Source: Sphingobacterium sp. HMA12
Lineage (GTDB): Bacteria > Bacteroidota > Bacteroidia > Sphingobacteriales > Sphingobacteriaceae
Direction: 5' to 3'
DNA: 64,000 nt
Assembly (NCBI RefSeq): GCF_002933815.1
Contig: NZ_BEYR01000001.1
Span: 2,969,765 to 3,033,764, forward strand
Shown here: positions 8,669 through 16,853 of the stretch, piece after piece
Layout of the letters: each line of letters opens with the position of its first letter
How positions within the stretch are numbered: position 1 is the stretch's first letter
Notes under the pieces: model-generated
Databases searched by the model: none
Seen by the model: only the letters and a program-made list of their open reading frames with translations
Told to the model about the DNA's origin: nothing
Position numbers and translations under genes: made by a program

Positions 8669-9376
8669 CTATTTTTTTAATTCAGCCAACAATTCAACTT
8701 TTCTGCTGCTCTCCCCATTAATTGTCAGAACGATTTCATCAATCTGGTTTAAATCAGCTACTATTTTAAGCAACTCGGCTTTTTTATCTACTTTGATTTT
8801 CCTATTAATATAAAATTCATGAATATAAAGCGTTTTCAGTTTTGGAATTGTCTTTAGTTCGGCCAGATCTTTCAACTGAAACATATTCGTTAACCGTAAT
8901 TCACTTAATTGATCCAATTTAGCAAAATCGAATAATTTTTTTGAATTGAGTTCAAACAAAGCAATGCGTTCCAATCCCGAGAAATCACGCAAGAAAGATA
9001 AATCCCCCATCTTTGATACCGAGGAAATTTCGAGATTCCGTAATGAGGGCAGATGAGGAACGCTTAAATGATCAATTTTAGAAGTAAAACCTTCCAGTCG
9101 CAACGACACTAGCTCCATTCCCTGTACAAAATCCAATGTATTTACAGCTCCCCTATTACTAATAGACAGTAGCTGAAGTGATTGACAATTGGCTAGCGGG
9201 GATAAATCCTTAACACTTCCCGCAATTGATAAGCAGCGCAGATTCCTAATTTTTTCAATAAATTTCAGTGAAATGTTCGTATAAAAAAACAGTTCCAATT
9301 TCTCAATCTGATCGATGGGTTGATCTTTAAGAAAATCCAAATCTTTCGCACTATTGATCTCGATTGTTAATTCCAT
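8669..9376 (-). CDS. Leucine-rich repeat protein
   Basis: From the ATG at 9376 the protein is 235 residues with about seven irregular leucine-rich repeats, for example LRCLSIAGSVKDLSPLANC, LQLLSIS, LVSLRLEGF and LRNLEISSVSKMGDLSFLRD. There is no signal peptide from this start, so it is probably cytoplasmic and protein-binding. An in-frame upstream Met at 9451 would add a hydrophobic stretch, but a promoter element lies inside that extension, so I prefer 9376. It is first in an operon with the DUF6882 gene. Confidence 0.75.
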   Translation of the reverse strand: MELTIEINSAKDLDFLKDQPIDQIEKLELFFYTNISLKFIEKIRNLRCLSIAGSVKDLSPLANCQSLQLLSISNRGAVNTLDFVQGMELVSLRLEGFTSKIDHLSVPHLPSLRNLEISSVSKMGDLSFLRDFSGLERIALFELNSKKLFDFAKLDQLSELRLTNMFQLKDLAELKTIPKLKTLYIHEFYINRKIKVDKKAELLKIVADLNQIDEIVLTINGESSRKVELLAELKK

Positions 9377-9399
9377 GCTACTTATTTTTATGCCTAACT

Positions 9400-9407
9400 C
9401 AAATATA
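9400..9407 (-). promoter_or_regulatory. -7 promoter element of the LRR/DUF6882 operon
   Basis: Read on the minus strand this is TATATTTG, a perfect TAnnTTTG, ending 23 bases before the ATG at 9376. Its position argues against the longer start at 9451. Confidence 0.5.
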
Positions 9408-9591
9408 AAGAATACGATAACCAACGAGGTTAGGTATTTACAATCCGTCAAAATCGTTTATGATCCGTGGAACAAATAAATATTAAAGCTGGGTGGTCTG
9501 TATCACAGATTGAAAAAAATCGCACAAATTGTAAATGAATAAGATTTTTTTACTCGCAATTATTATTTTTACCGAACAGAATAATAAAAAA

Positions 9592-10335
9592 ATGATAACA
9601 GTAGCGATAATAGAAGATGAACCCGCTGTTCGTAAAGAAATTAGTTACCTCATACAAGAGGAAACCGATACAGAACTAATCGGTTGGAGTGACAGCGTCC
9701 GAACTGCTGTAAAACTAATTGAAGAAAAGCAGCCCGATGTGATTATGATGGATATTCAGCTTAAGGATGGTACAGCTTTCGATCTTCTAAAAAAACTCAA
9801 TGTTATCCCACAGAACGTCATATTCATTACAGCATATAATCATTTTGCCATCAAAGCGATCAAGTACGGAGCTTTGGACTACTTGTTAAAACCAGTTGAC
9901 CAAACTGAATTAAAAGAAGCATTAGAACGCTACCGCCGTCGTAGTGATAATAATCCACAATGGATGCAACAGTTAAATATGGCACAGCATGCAATGCACC
10001 ATGGCGATTTACCAGAAAGTATTGCTTTGACATCCATTCATAATGTGCGTATTGTTGGTGTTCATGACATCGTCTATTGTAAAGGTGATGGCCCATATAC
10101 TTTTTTCTTTCTGAGTGACGGTTCCAAAGAACTTATATCCAAACCGCTGAAATATTATGAGGAACTATTACCCGCTCCATATTTCCTACGTACCCATCAG
10201 TCCTACTTGGTAAATCGCAAGTATATAACTGGCGTTAACCGTTCCGAGTATATCGTATTAAAAAACAAAGAAGAAATACCTATTTCATCACGACGGAGAA
10301 ATATAATTTTAACCCAGCTTTTCCCAGAGAAATGA
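9592..10335 (+). CDS. LytTR-type response regulator
   Basis: From the ATG at 9592 the protein has 247 residues. The receiver domain (1-118) has the acidic pair E8/D9, phospho-acceptor D54 (VIMMDIQL), T in FITAYN and K in LLKPVD. The LytTR DNA-binding domain (about 145-245) shows VRIVGVHDIVYCKGDGPYT and FLRTHQSYLVNRKYI. An upstream TTG-like start would only add a hydrophobic tail with no place in the family. The stop overlaps the start of the kinase gene, so the pair forms one two-component operon. Confidence 0.92.
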   Translation: MITVAIIEDEPAVRKEISYLIQEETDTELIGWSDSVRTAVKLIEEKQPDVIMMDIQLKDGTAFDLLKKLNVIPQNVIFITAYNHFAIKAIKYGALDYLLKPVDQTELKEALERYRRRSDNNPQWMQQLNMAQHAMHHGDLPESIALTSIHNVRIVGVHDIVYCKGDGPYTFFFLSDGSKELISKPLKYYEELLPAPYFLRTHQSYLVNRKYITGVNRSEYIVLKNKEEIPISSRRRNIILTQLFPEK

Positions 10336-12251
10336 GGCATCTGTTACGAAGTATTTTCTTTTTGCTACTTATTTTACATATTGTAGCTTGCGACAAAAGA
10401 CCGACTTTTTCTTCCCAAAAACATGACGCTGTTTTAGCACAGCTCAAGGAGCTCGAAGACAAAAAGTTGACTCCCACAAACGGTGACTCACTCAAAAGCG
10501 CGTGGCGGCAGCTTGGCGAAAATCCTGATGTAAAAAATGATACTGTAATCTTCGCAAAAGTTAAATACAATACGGCTCGGCTATATGCCATGCTTCAGCA
10601 AGATTCCGCAGGTTTTTTTGTGGAGCAGGCACTTGAATTGATCGAACCTACCACTGGTAATCTAAAGTATAAGGCACTTATCTATAACGGCATTGGCAAT
10701 ATCCGCAGTGCCGAAGCGAAGGAACGAGAAGCAGGCTATTACTACAATAAAGCAGCTGCGATTGTTCTCTCAGACAGCACCACAGGACTTTCTGCGGAAG
10801 CGAAGTCGGCCATATTGCTCTCTGCTGCACAAAATAATCTGAGCTCCTTTCAGTACAATCTTGCCGAAAAAATGAATCGCGCCGCTCTAGCGCTTTCAGA
10901 TTCGCTTCCAAAGGAGCATATCAATCGTCAACGTGTATTCGTGCAGATGATTTATACACTAAATTCGTTGCAGAGGCCTGCCAAAGAAATAGCGCCATAC
11001 CTCCACAAACTAGAGCAACTCCACCGACTATTTCCCGATAAGTATAACATCAGTTTTTTATACGATTCGAAAATACAGTACTTTGAAACGAAACAACAAC
11101 CAGATTCGCTATTACATTATCAGTTACTGAAAATAAAAATTGATGAGCAGCTAGGCAATATTAAGGAGTCCGCTGTGCTGATGAATAATCTATTTGTAAA
11201 TTACTGTAATGTCGCATCAATTTATGTACTCTTTAAAAAGCCCGTACAAGCAGTGAAATATATAGTAAAAGCCAAACAGCTTAGAACACAATTCCCTAAA
11301 TTGATCTTCCCACACAATGAAATACTCTTTCAAAAAAGCCTAGCCGAACTGTATCGTTTACAGGGAAAAAAAGAAACAGCAATTAACGTCTTAGACAACA
11401 TTGTTCAATTACAGAAAGGTGTTTATCATTCGGAAAACACACAGGCTATTGCCGAAATGAATGCATTGTATCAACTACAGTCCAAAGATCAGTCCATTCG
11501 CACATTGAATGAAAGCATTAAGATCAATAAATTACAACTACAGCAAAATCGTCTGTGGCTGGTCATATCCTCTTTGGGTCTAATTTTATTGATTATTATT
11601 TTATTCTTTCTATACTATAGTTTCCGTCAGCGACGCCTAAGCGAGGAGAAAGAAAAAATCCTGTTGCAACAGCAATTGCTACGCACACAGATGGAACCAC
11701 ATTTTATTTTCAACACCTTAGCAGCAGTACAAAGTTTTGTACGATTAGATAAGAAAGAAAGTGCCATTAAGTATCTCAATCGCTTTAGTCGTTTGTTGCG
11801 GAGCAATCTAGAGCTAAGTCGAGAGAATCTAGTGCCATTACATGAAGAGATCGAAACACTGGAAAACTATCTGATCTTACAGCAAATGCGTTTTGAAGAT
11901 GCTTTTACCTATCACATTACACTGCCAGACGAACAGGATTTGAGTGCCATCATGTTACCTCCAATGTTGATACAGCCTTATGTTGAGAATGCCCTACTAC
12001 ACGGTATTGACCTCGAAACCTGTCAAGGCAATATCGATATTCATTTTCAGTTGGATGAAGATATTTTAGCTGTGGACATCCTTGATAGTGGCAAGTCTGA
12101 ACCAAATATCCAAGAAACTCCACATCGCTCGCTGTCTGGAACAATCAGCCACGAACGCATGCAACTCCTAGGCAGAAAGGCGAGCATAAAAATCTTAAAA
12201 AATCCCGCAGGAGGGACACTTGTCAAATTGCAAATACCTGTTACATCTTGA
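10332..12251 (+). CDS. TPR sensor histidine kinase of YehU/LytS type
   Basis: The 639 residues start with a hydrophobic signal ending LHIVAC (Cys20), which fits a lipobox. A periplasmic helical-repeat region runs to about 400, then one membrane helix (about 408-430, LWLVISSLGLILLIIILFFLYY) and a short coiled coil. The His_kinase domain has the phospho-His in MEPHFIFNTL (His457) and an ATPase core with PPMLIQPYVENALLHG. It overlaps the response-regulator gene by 4 bases. Such kinases phosphorylate LytTR partners; the signal is unknown. A lipobox followed by a membrane helix is unusual and could mean dual anchoring. Confidence 0.9.
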   Translation: MRHLLRSIFFLLLILHIVACDKRPTFSSQKHDAVLAQLKELEDKKLTPTNGDSLKSAWRQLGENPDVKNDTVIFAKVKYNTARLYAMLQQDSAGFFVEQALELIEPTTGNLKYKALIYNGIGNIRSAEAKEREAGYYYNKAAAIVLSDSTTGLSAEAKSAILLSAAQNNLSSFQYNLAEKMNRAALALSDSLPKEHINRQRVFVQMIYTLNSLQRPAKEIAPYLHKLEQLHRLFPDKYNISFLYDSKIQYFETKQQPDSLLHYQLLKIKIDEQLGNIKESAVLMNNLFVNYCNVASIYVLFKKPVQAVKYIVKAKQLRTQFPKLIFPHNEILFQKSLAELYRLQGKKETAINVLDNIVQLQKGVYHSENTQAIAEMNALYQLQSKDQSIRTLNESIKINKLQLQQNRLWLVISSLGLILLIIILFFLYYSFRQRRLSEEKEKILLQQQLLRTQMEPHFIFNTLAAVQSFVRLDKKESAIKYLNRFSRLLRSNLELSRENLVPLHEEIETLENYLILQQMRFEDAFTYHITLPDEQDLSAIMLPPMLIQPYVENALLHGIDLETCQGNIDIHFQLDEDILAVDILDSGKSEPNIQETPHRSLSGTISHERMQLLGRKASIKILKNPAGGTLVKLQIPVTS

Positions 12252-12346
12252 TTATCTGTGATCAGGCAATGGTTTGCTTATTGATACAATTGGTTTATCT
12301 CAACAAATAGGTATATAGACCACGTGTCTAATCTGTAAGAATGATA

Positions 12347-12379
12347 TTACGAATCATAAAAACTATTTACGATTCGTAA
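12347..12379. repeat. Inverted repeat TTACGAATC / GATTCGTAA
   Basis: The 9-base arms match perfectly (12347-12355 and 12371-12379) around a 15-base centre, and flanking GATA/TATC extend the symmetry with a one-base shift. It lies about 95 bases after the kinase stop. There is no T run, so an operator is as likely as a terminator. Confidence 0.5.
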
Positions 12380-13092
12380 ATATCACTGTTGTAGCAGGTA
12401 TTCCTTTCGTAGCTTCGCTAAATCAGCAATGGTATGTACATGAAAATACATTCTTCAATATCGCATGCATTAGACAAATCATAAGTTGCACAATCCTTAT
12501 TCTTTTAACTAAAAATATTATGGCACAAGAAGTCAATCGTTATCATCCAACCGGCAAAGATAGAACCAAGACGATCTGCGGACAGTACGGTGACCTCAGT
12601 GGCATCCAAAGTTGACCCGACGCAAAAACGCTGGTTTGAAATATTAGCAATGAAAAATGAATATAATTGTGCAGGAGGCATTGTACCGACTGTAATATTT
12701 CCAATACAGCAAGTCCGAAGAGGATAATGACAAAAAGAGGGATCAGGATGATCACTATATGCGTCAATATACCAAACAGCCGTTAGTATCGAAGCAAGAT
12801 AAGTTTGGCAGCAAAGCTGTTTCCTCCGCAAGTTTATTTTTTACCAGCTGCAACCAACCTGACGAATCATGCAATCACATTATCTACCATGCGTATCCTG
12901 AGACGAGTGACCCTATTAATTATATCCATGTTTCATCATATCGTTGTCTATGGGTAGCAGTGTACGATCAAACGATCGTAGATCAAGTAGATACAAGCAC
13001 TTTTATTTTTATATCATCAAAATTGACGAACAATAGTGATTAATAATTATAGATTTTGCCAGCGCTGACTGTAACGTATAATTGTCCGCATC

Positions 13093-13120
13093 TGAACAAA
13101 AACATGTTCGAATATGAACA
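13093..13120. promoter_or_regulatory. TGAACA/TGTTC inverted repeats
   Basis: TGAACA (13093-13098), TGTTC (13105-13109) and TGAACA (13115-13120) alternate in orientation. The second pair is a near-perfect palindrome around GAATA. It lies about 120 bases before the ABC permease ATG, so it is a possible regulator site. Confidence 0.35.
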
Positions 13121-13173
13121 GTCCCTCCATACAACAACAAAACATAAATAATTAAAAATCAAAACATTAAAAC

Positions 13174-13194
13174 AATGGCAAATCAATTGCCATT
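13174..13194. promoter_or_regulatory. 21-base palindrome upstream of the ABC permease
   Basis: Arms AATGGCAA and TTGCCATT are perfectly complementary around the 5-base centre ATCAA. The site ends 44 bases before the ATG at 13239. Size and placement fit a dimeric repressor operator. A TATAATTG-like -7 element lies between it and the gene (around 13221). Confidence 0.5.
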
Positions 13195-13238
13195 CTATTT
13201 AAACATAAAATATTCATCTATTTATAATTGATACCGTT

Positions 13239-15686
13239 ATGTTAAAAAACTATATAAAAACTGCTTGGAGAAGCTTAAAAAATCAACGCTTCTTCTCGGT
13301 AATAAAAATAGGCGGGTTTGCCTTTAGCATAGCGATCTGTATGCTTATTGTTTTATATGTAAAGCATGAGTTGAGTTATGATAAATTTTACAAAGATGCT
13401 AACCTACTTTTCAGGGTAGTAGGCGTCATCAATAAAGACAATACTGTTCTAAAAGGGTTATCGCTACCTGCTCCAGCGGGCGCTACTTTAAAAGAAGAAT
13501 TTCCAGAAATTATTGGCTCCGGAAGATTATTAACAAACCCTCTTTTTGGTGCTGGAACCAATCAAGTCGCCACAACTGGCAATGCTGAACTATTTTCCGA
13601 AGAAGGCTTCTGTTTTGCAGATCAAGCGATCATGGATTTCTTCCCAACCAAAACAATCTTTGGTTCATTAAGCCATGCGCTCGACAATCCAAAGACTATT
13701 GTAATCACCAAGCGGAAAGCAGCGAAACTCTTTAACGGAAATCCGATCGGAAAACGCATCTATCTAAATAATGATAAATCAAATGAATATTCCATTACAG
13801 CAGTCATCGATGATATTCCCACAAACTCCAATCTATATGGATTTGATTTCTTTATGACTTTAAGGGGTTATGAGCCTTATGAAGGGGAACAATTAAATTG
13901 GTTAGCCTCCAACTATACAACCTATTTTAAAGTCAGAGAAGGTACCGATATACAACAATTAGAAAAGAAAATCACAAAATCTTACATTCAGGACCATTAC
14001 AAACCCGCCGTGATTAAAGCAGGTATGACGGTCAATGAAGAGGTTTGGAATACTGCAAGAATGACCTTACAGCCCTTGGAAAAGATTCATCTATATTCCA
14101 ATGATGTCCAAACTCATAAGATTGAAAGCCAAAATCGTGGTGATATTCGATTGGTCTATATTTTTGGTGGAATAGCGACATTTATATTAATCATCGCAAT
14201 GATCAACTTTATCAACCTGTCTACTGCCAATGCTGCTACACGTGCAAAAGAAGTTGGTGTTCGGAAGACAATCGGTTCCGGTCGAAAGGCCCTCATTATA
14301 CAGTTCATGACGGAGTCTTTTTTATACAGTGGAATCTCGATCGCATTTGCCTTATTTTTCGCTGTGCTTCTACTTCCCTTTTTCAATCAGATTGCCGGAA
14401 AATCCTTAGTTTTTCCTTGGACGACCTGGTATTTTATCCCAGTCCTTGTCGTCTTCGCTTTATTGATAGCTATTGTATCTGGAATTTACCCTGCAATGTA
14501 TCTTTCTAAATTTAAACCAATTGCTGTTTTAAAAGGAAACATAAATCTAAAATCTAGCCGCAACTGGTTTCGAAATGGACTTGTTATCTTTCAGTTCGCA
14601 ACATCTATCATCCTGATCATTGGCACCTTAGTCATCAACCAACAGATAAAATATATTTTAAATAGAGACCTAGGGTTCAACAAAGAACAGGTGCTCATAT
14701 TAAGAGGAACGGGCACGTTGGATGGAAAGCAAAGGTTACTAAAAAACGAATTAAAGGAATTGTCCAGTGTGGCTTCTGTATCTATTGGTGATTACCTACC
14801 AGTTACGATGGACGGTGTAAAACGTAACGGAAATTCATTTTGGAACGATGGTAGACAAAATCAAGATGTAGGTGTAGGCGGCCAAAACTGGATTGTTGAT
14901 GATGATTATATCTCCACCTTTGGGATCAAAATCCTCGAGGGCCGTAATTTCAACATGAACATGCCAACCGATTCCGCAGCGATAATAGTCAATCAGAAGA
15001 TGGTAAAAGAGTTGAACATCAAAAATCCGATCGGTGCAAAAATTCGAAATTATGCAACTTATACAATCATTGCTGTGGTCGAAGATTTTATCTTTGGAAA
15101 CATGCGCAATGAGGATGTTAAACCGTTGGCATTGGTTATTGGTGGTAGCCCGAATATGATATCCATCAGACTTAAATCGGACAAAATGGAGCAGAGCATT
15201 CAGGAAATTACCAACGTTTGGAACAAATTCTCTCCAAATCAAAAGATCCAATACACCTTCTTGGATGATGGCTTCGCCATGTTATATGCAGATGTACAAC
15301 GGACTCAGATTATTGTCTCAACCTTTGCAGGTTTGGCTATATTTATTGCCTGTTTGGGTTTATTTGGACTTGCCGCATTTGTGACCCAGCAACGGACAAA
15401 AGAGATCGGCATCCGGAAGGTTCTTGGCGCTAGTTTGCCAGAAATTATAAAATTGTTATCCGCTGATTTTATAAAACTTATTTTCATAGCCATTCTAATC
15501 GCCTGTCCTATTGGCTGGTGGGCAATGAACACTTGGTTACAGGACTTCAATTACAGAATCAGTATCCAGGCTTGGATATTTATACTCGCAGGAACCGCCA
15601 GCATGGTGATTGCATTTGGAACCATATTTTACCACGCGCTAAAAATAGGACGAATAAATCCGGTCAATAGCTTAAAAGACGAATAA
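13239..15686 (+). CDS. ABC transporter permease, MacB/FtsX type
   Basis: This 815-residue protein has two tandem permease units. The first membrane helix (about 20-42) is followed by a MacB periplasmic core domain and an FtsX block of three helices (about 290-410, containing FINLSTANAATRAKEVGVRKTIGS in pieces). The second unit has a helix at about 440-460 (FQFATSIILIIGTLVI), another periplasmic domain and a second FtsX block (about 690-810, with TKEIGIRKVLGAS). Such Bacteroidota permeases need an ATPase encoded elsewhere; none is adjacent here. They act in mechanotransmission, export or lipoprotein handling, and the substrate is unknown. Confidence 0.9.
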   Translation: MLKNYIKTAWRSLKNQRFFSVIKIGGFAFSIAICMLIVLYVKHELSYDKFYKDANLLFRVVGVINKDNTVLKGLSLPAPAGATLKEEFPEIIGSGRLLTNPLFGAGTNQVATTGNAELFSEEGFCFADQAIMDFFPTKTIFGSLSHALDNPKTIVITKRKAAKLFNGNPIGKRIYLNNDKSNEYSITAVIDDIPTNSNLYGFDFFMTLRGYEPYEGEQLNWLASNYTTYFKVREGTDIQQLEKKITKSYIQDHYKPAVIKAGMTVNEEVWNTARMTLQPLEKIHLYSNDVQTHKIESQNRGDIRLVYIFGGIATFILIIAMINFINLSTANAATRAKEVGVRKTIGSGRKALIIQFMTESFLYSGISIAFALFFAVLLLPFFNQIAGKSLVFPWTTWYFIPVLVVFALLIAIVSGIYPAMYLSKFKPIAVLKGNINLKSSRNWFRNGLVIFQFATSIILIIGTLVINQQIKYILNRDLGFNKEQVLILRGTGTLDGKQRLLKNELKELSSVASVSIGDYLPVTMDGVKRNGNSFWNDGRQNQDVGVGGQNWIVDDDYISTFGIKILEGRNFNMNMPTDSAAIIVNQKMVKELNIKNPIGAKIRNYATYTIIAVVEDFIFGNMRNEDVKPLALVIGGSPNMISIRLKSDKMEQSIQEITNVWNKFSPNQKIQYTFLDDGFAMLYADVQRTQIIVSTFAGLAIFIACLGLFGLAAFVTQQRTKEIGIRKVLGASLPEIIKLLSADFIKLIFIAILIACPIGWWAMNTWLQDFNYRISIQAWIFILAGTASMVIAFGTIFYHALKIGRINPVNSLKDE

Positions 15687-15700
15687 ATCCCACTCATACG

Positions 15701-15740
15701 TTTCACCGGCACAGCGTATTTCATATTGCTGTCGGTGAAA
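15701..15740 (+). terminator. Terminator of the ABC permease gene
   Basis: TTTCACCG and CGGTGAAA form the outer stem and ACAGC/GCTGT the inner one, with a two-base bulge and a 12-base loop. TGTTGTTTTT follows. It starts 14 bases after the stop codon. Confidence 0.75.
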
Positions 15741-16061
15741 TGTTGTTTTTACAAAACCTCTCTTAGTAATTTCAATTAAATTACTTAACTTAGTTTATAG
15801 ACCAAACGATTACGTTTTGAACACAATTCTTAAATTTATAGTTGCTTAATTAGCCTCACAAACCACAGGCTAATCATTCTTTTATTTGGGTAATCCTATC
15901 CAAACAGGCTTTCATTTGATTTTATTATTCACCCAACTGTTATAGCAAATAGTTCTTTTTTGCTACGCAAGCTGCTATCCATACCCTCGTGTTGCAATAG
16001 CAGAAACATCGTGAATAATATCAAAAAAATTAACAAAGAATATTAAGCACGACTATAAATA
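15741..16061. other. Intergenic 321 bases with a short inverted repeat
   Basis: No gene is seen. An 8-base inverted repeat, ATTAGCCT (15849-15856) and AGGCTAAT (15867-15874), encloses a 10-base centre and is followed by CATTCTTTTATTT. It may be an operator or weak terminator before the DUF1062 gene. Confidence 0.4.
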
Positions 16062-16688
16062 ATGCAAAAGGAATATACATGGGCTGTCAGTCCAAACAAT
16101 ACACCACTATTAAAGAAATCATGTAGCCACTGCGATAGTAAACAATTTTATTGCAGTGAAAAATTCAGGATAAATGCACAGAAAAAAAACATCGATGTCT
16201 GGTTGATTTACCGATGTGTTAAATGTGACAGCACATACAATTTAACCATATTTTCACGTACCCGACCAACTGCAATAGACAGTATATTGTTCAACAAATT
16301 TCAAAATAACGATACGGAACTGGCTTGGAGATATGCATTTTCCGAAGAAATGAGAAGAAAGAATAAAGTTGAAGCCGATTTAGCTACAGTAACCTATGTT
16401 TTACAATATGATCAGATTTCAAGCGATGAATTGCTGTCTTTGAATGAAAGGATCTTAACATTTGAGGTTGATTATCCCTTTGACTTTCAACTTAGGTTAT
16501 CATCCCTCATTCGTACCTGTCTCAACCTCTCCTCAAGACAGCTCGATCAACTAATCACGCAAGAAGCAATCATGGTAACTCGAAAATATTTACAGAAAAA
16601 GCATAAGATAAAAGACAAAGATCACATTGAAATTGATTGTAAAAAACTTAAAATTATACTGTGTAACAAGCCCCAAAGTATACGGTAA
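16062..16688 (+). CDS. DUF1062 family protein
   Basis: The 208 residues begin WAVSPNNTPLLKKSCSHCDS. Next come FYCSEKFRINAQKKNIDVWL in pieces and YRCVKCDSTYNL, so two CxxC pairs suggest a zinc-ribbon module, as is typical of DUF1062. The rest is helical and ends in a basic segment that may bind nucleic acid (KYLQKKHKIKDKDHIEIDCKKLKI in pieces). Function is unknown; the protein is cytoplasmic. It is monocistronic and shares a terminator with the convergent gene downstream. Confidence 0.85.
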   Translation: MQKEYTWAVSPNNTPLLKKSCSHCDSKQFYCSEKFRINAQKKNIDVWLIYRCVKCDSTYNLTIFSRTRPTAIDSILFNKFQNNDTELAWRYAFSEEMRRKNKVEADLATVTYVLQYDQISSDELLSLNERILTFEVDYPFDFQLRLSSLIRTCLNLSSRQLDQLITQEAIMVTRKYLQKKHKIKDKDHIEIDCKKLKIILCNKPQSIR

Positions 16689-16778
16689 CGGATTGATCTG
16701 ATCCTCGATTATCTGAAAACAGATAGCCTCAATTTCTGGAATTGTTTTTTTATTAGAAAGCCATAGTCTATCACAAAA

Positions 16779-16800
16779 AAGGGAACCCGTTGGTTCCCTT
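16779..16800. terminator. Bidirectional terminator between convergent genes
   Basis: AAGGGAACC and GGTTCCCTT form a perfect 9-bp stem around the tetraloop CGTT. There are A's on the left and T-rich sequence on the right, so it can work for both the DUF1062 gene (+) and the glutaminase-family gene (-). Confidence 0.85.
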
Positions 16801-16853
16801 AATTTTTCATATTATAATGAAATACTTTTTATAAGGTATTCATATATCTATTT

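Larger units (their letters stand above)
12252..13238. other. Gene-free region of about 1 kb with inverted repeats
   Basis: No frame here is convincing. Minus-strand frames at 12505-12831 and 12543-12767 and a plus frame at 12759-13043 lack family features. An ATG at 12520 opens a 31-codon frame (MAQEVNRYHPTGKDRTKT at its start) that looks protein-like and then stops, so a decayed gene is possible. The stretch holds three inverted repeats listed separately. It precedes the ABC permease gene. Confidence 0.5.

Noticed and set aside
12505-12831. Minus-strand frames of 108 and 74 codons
   Set aside because: Both lack family features, overlap a different plus-strand frame and sit in a region with early stops. 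Their hydrophobic look fits antisense composition.
12759-13043. Plus-strand 94-codon frame
   Set aside because: Odd composition with no recognisable motif or promoter; probably chance.
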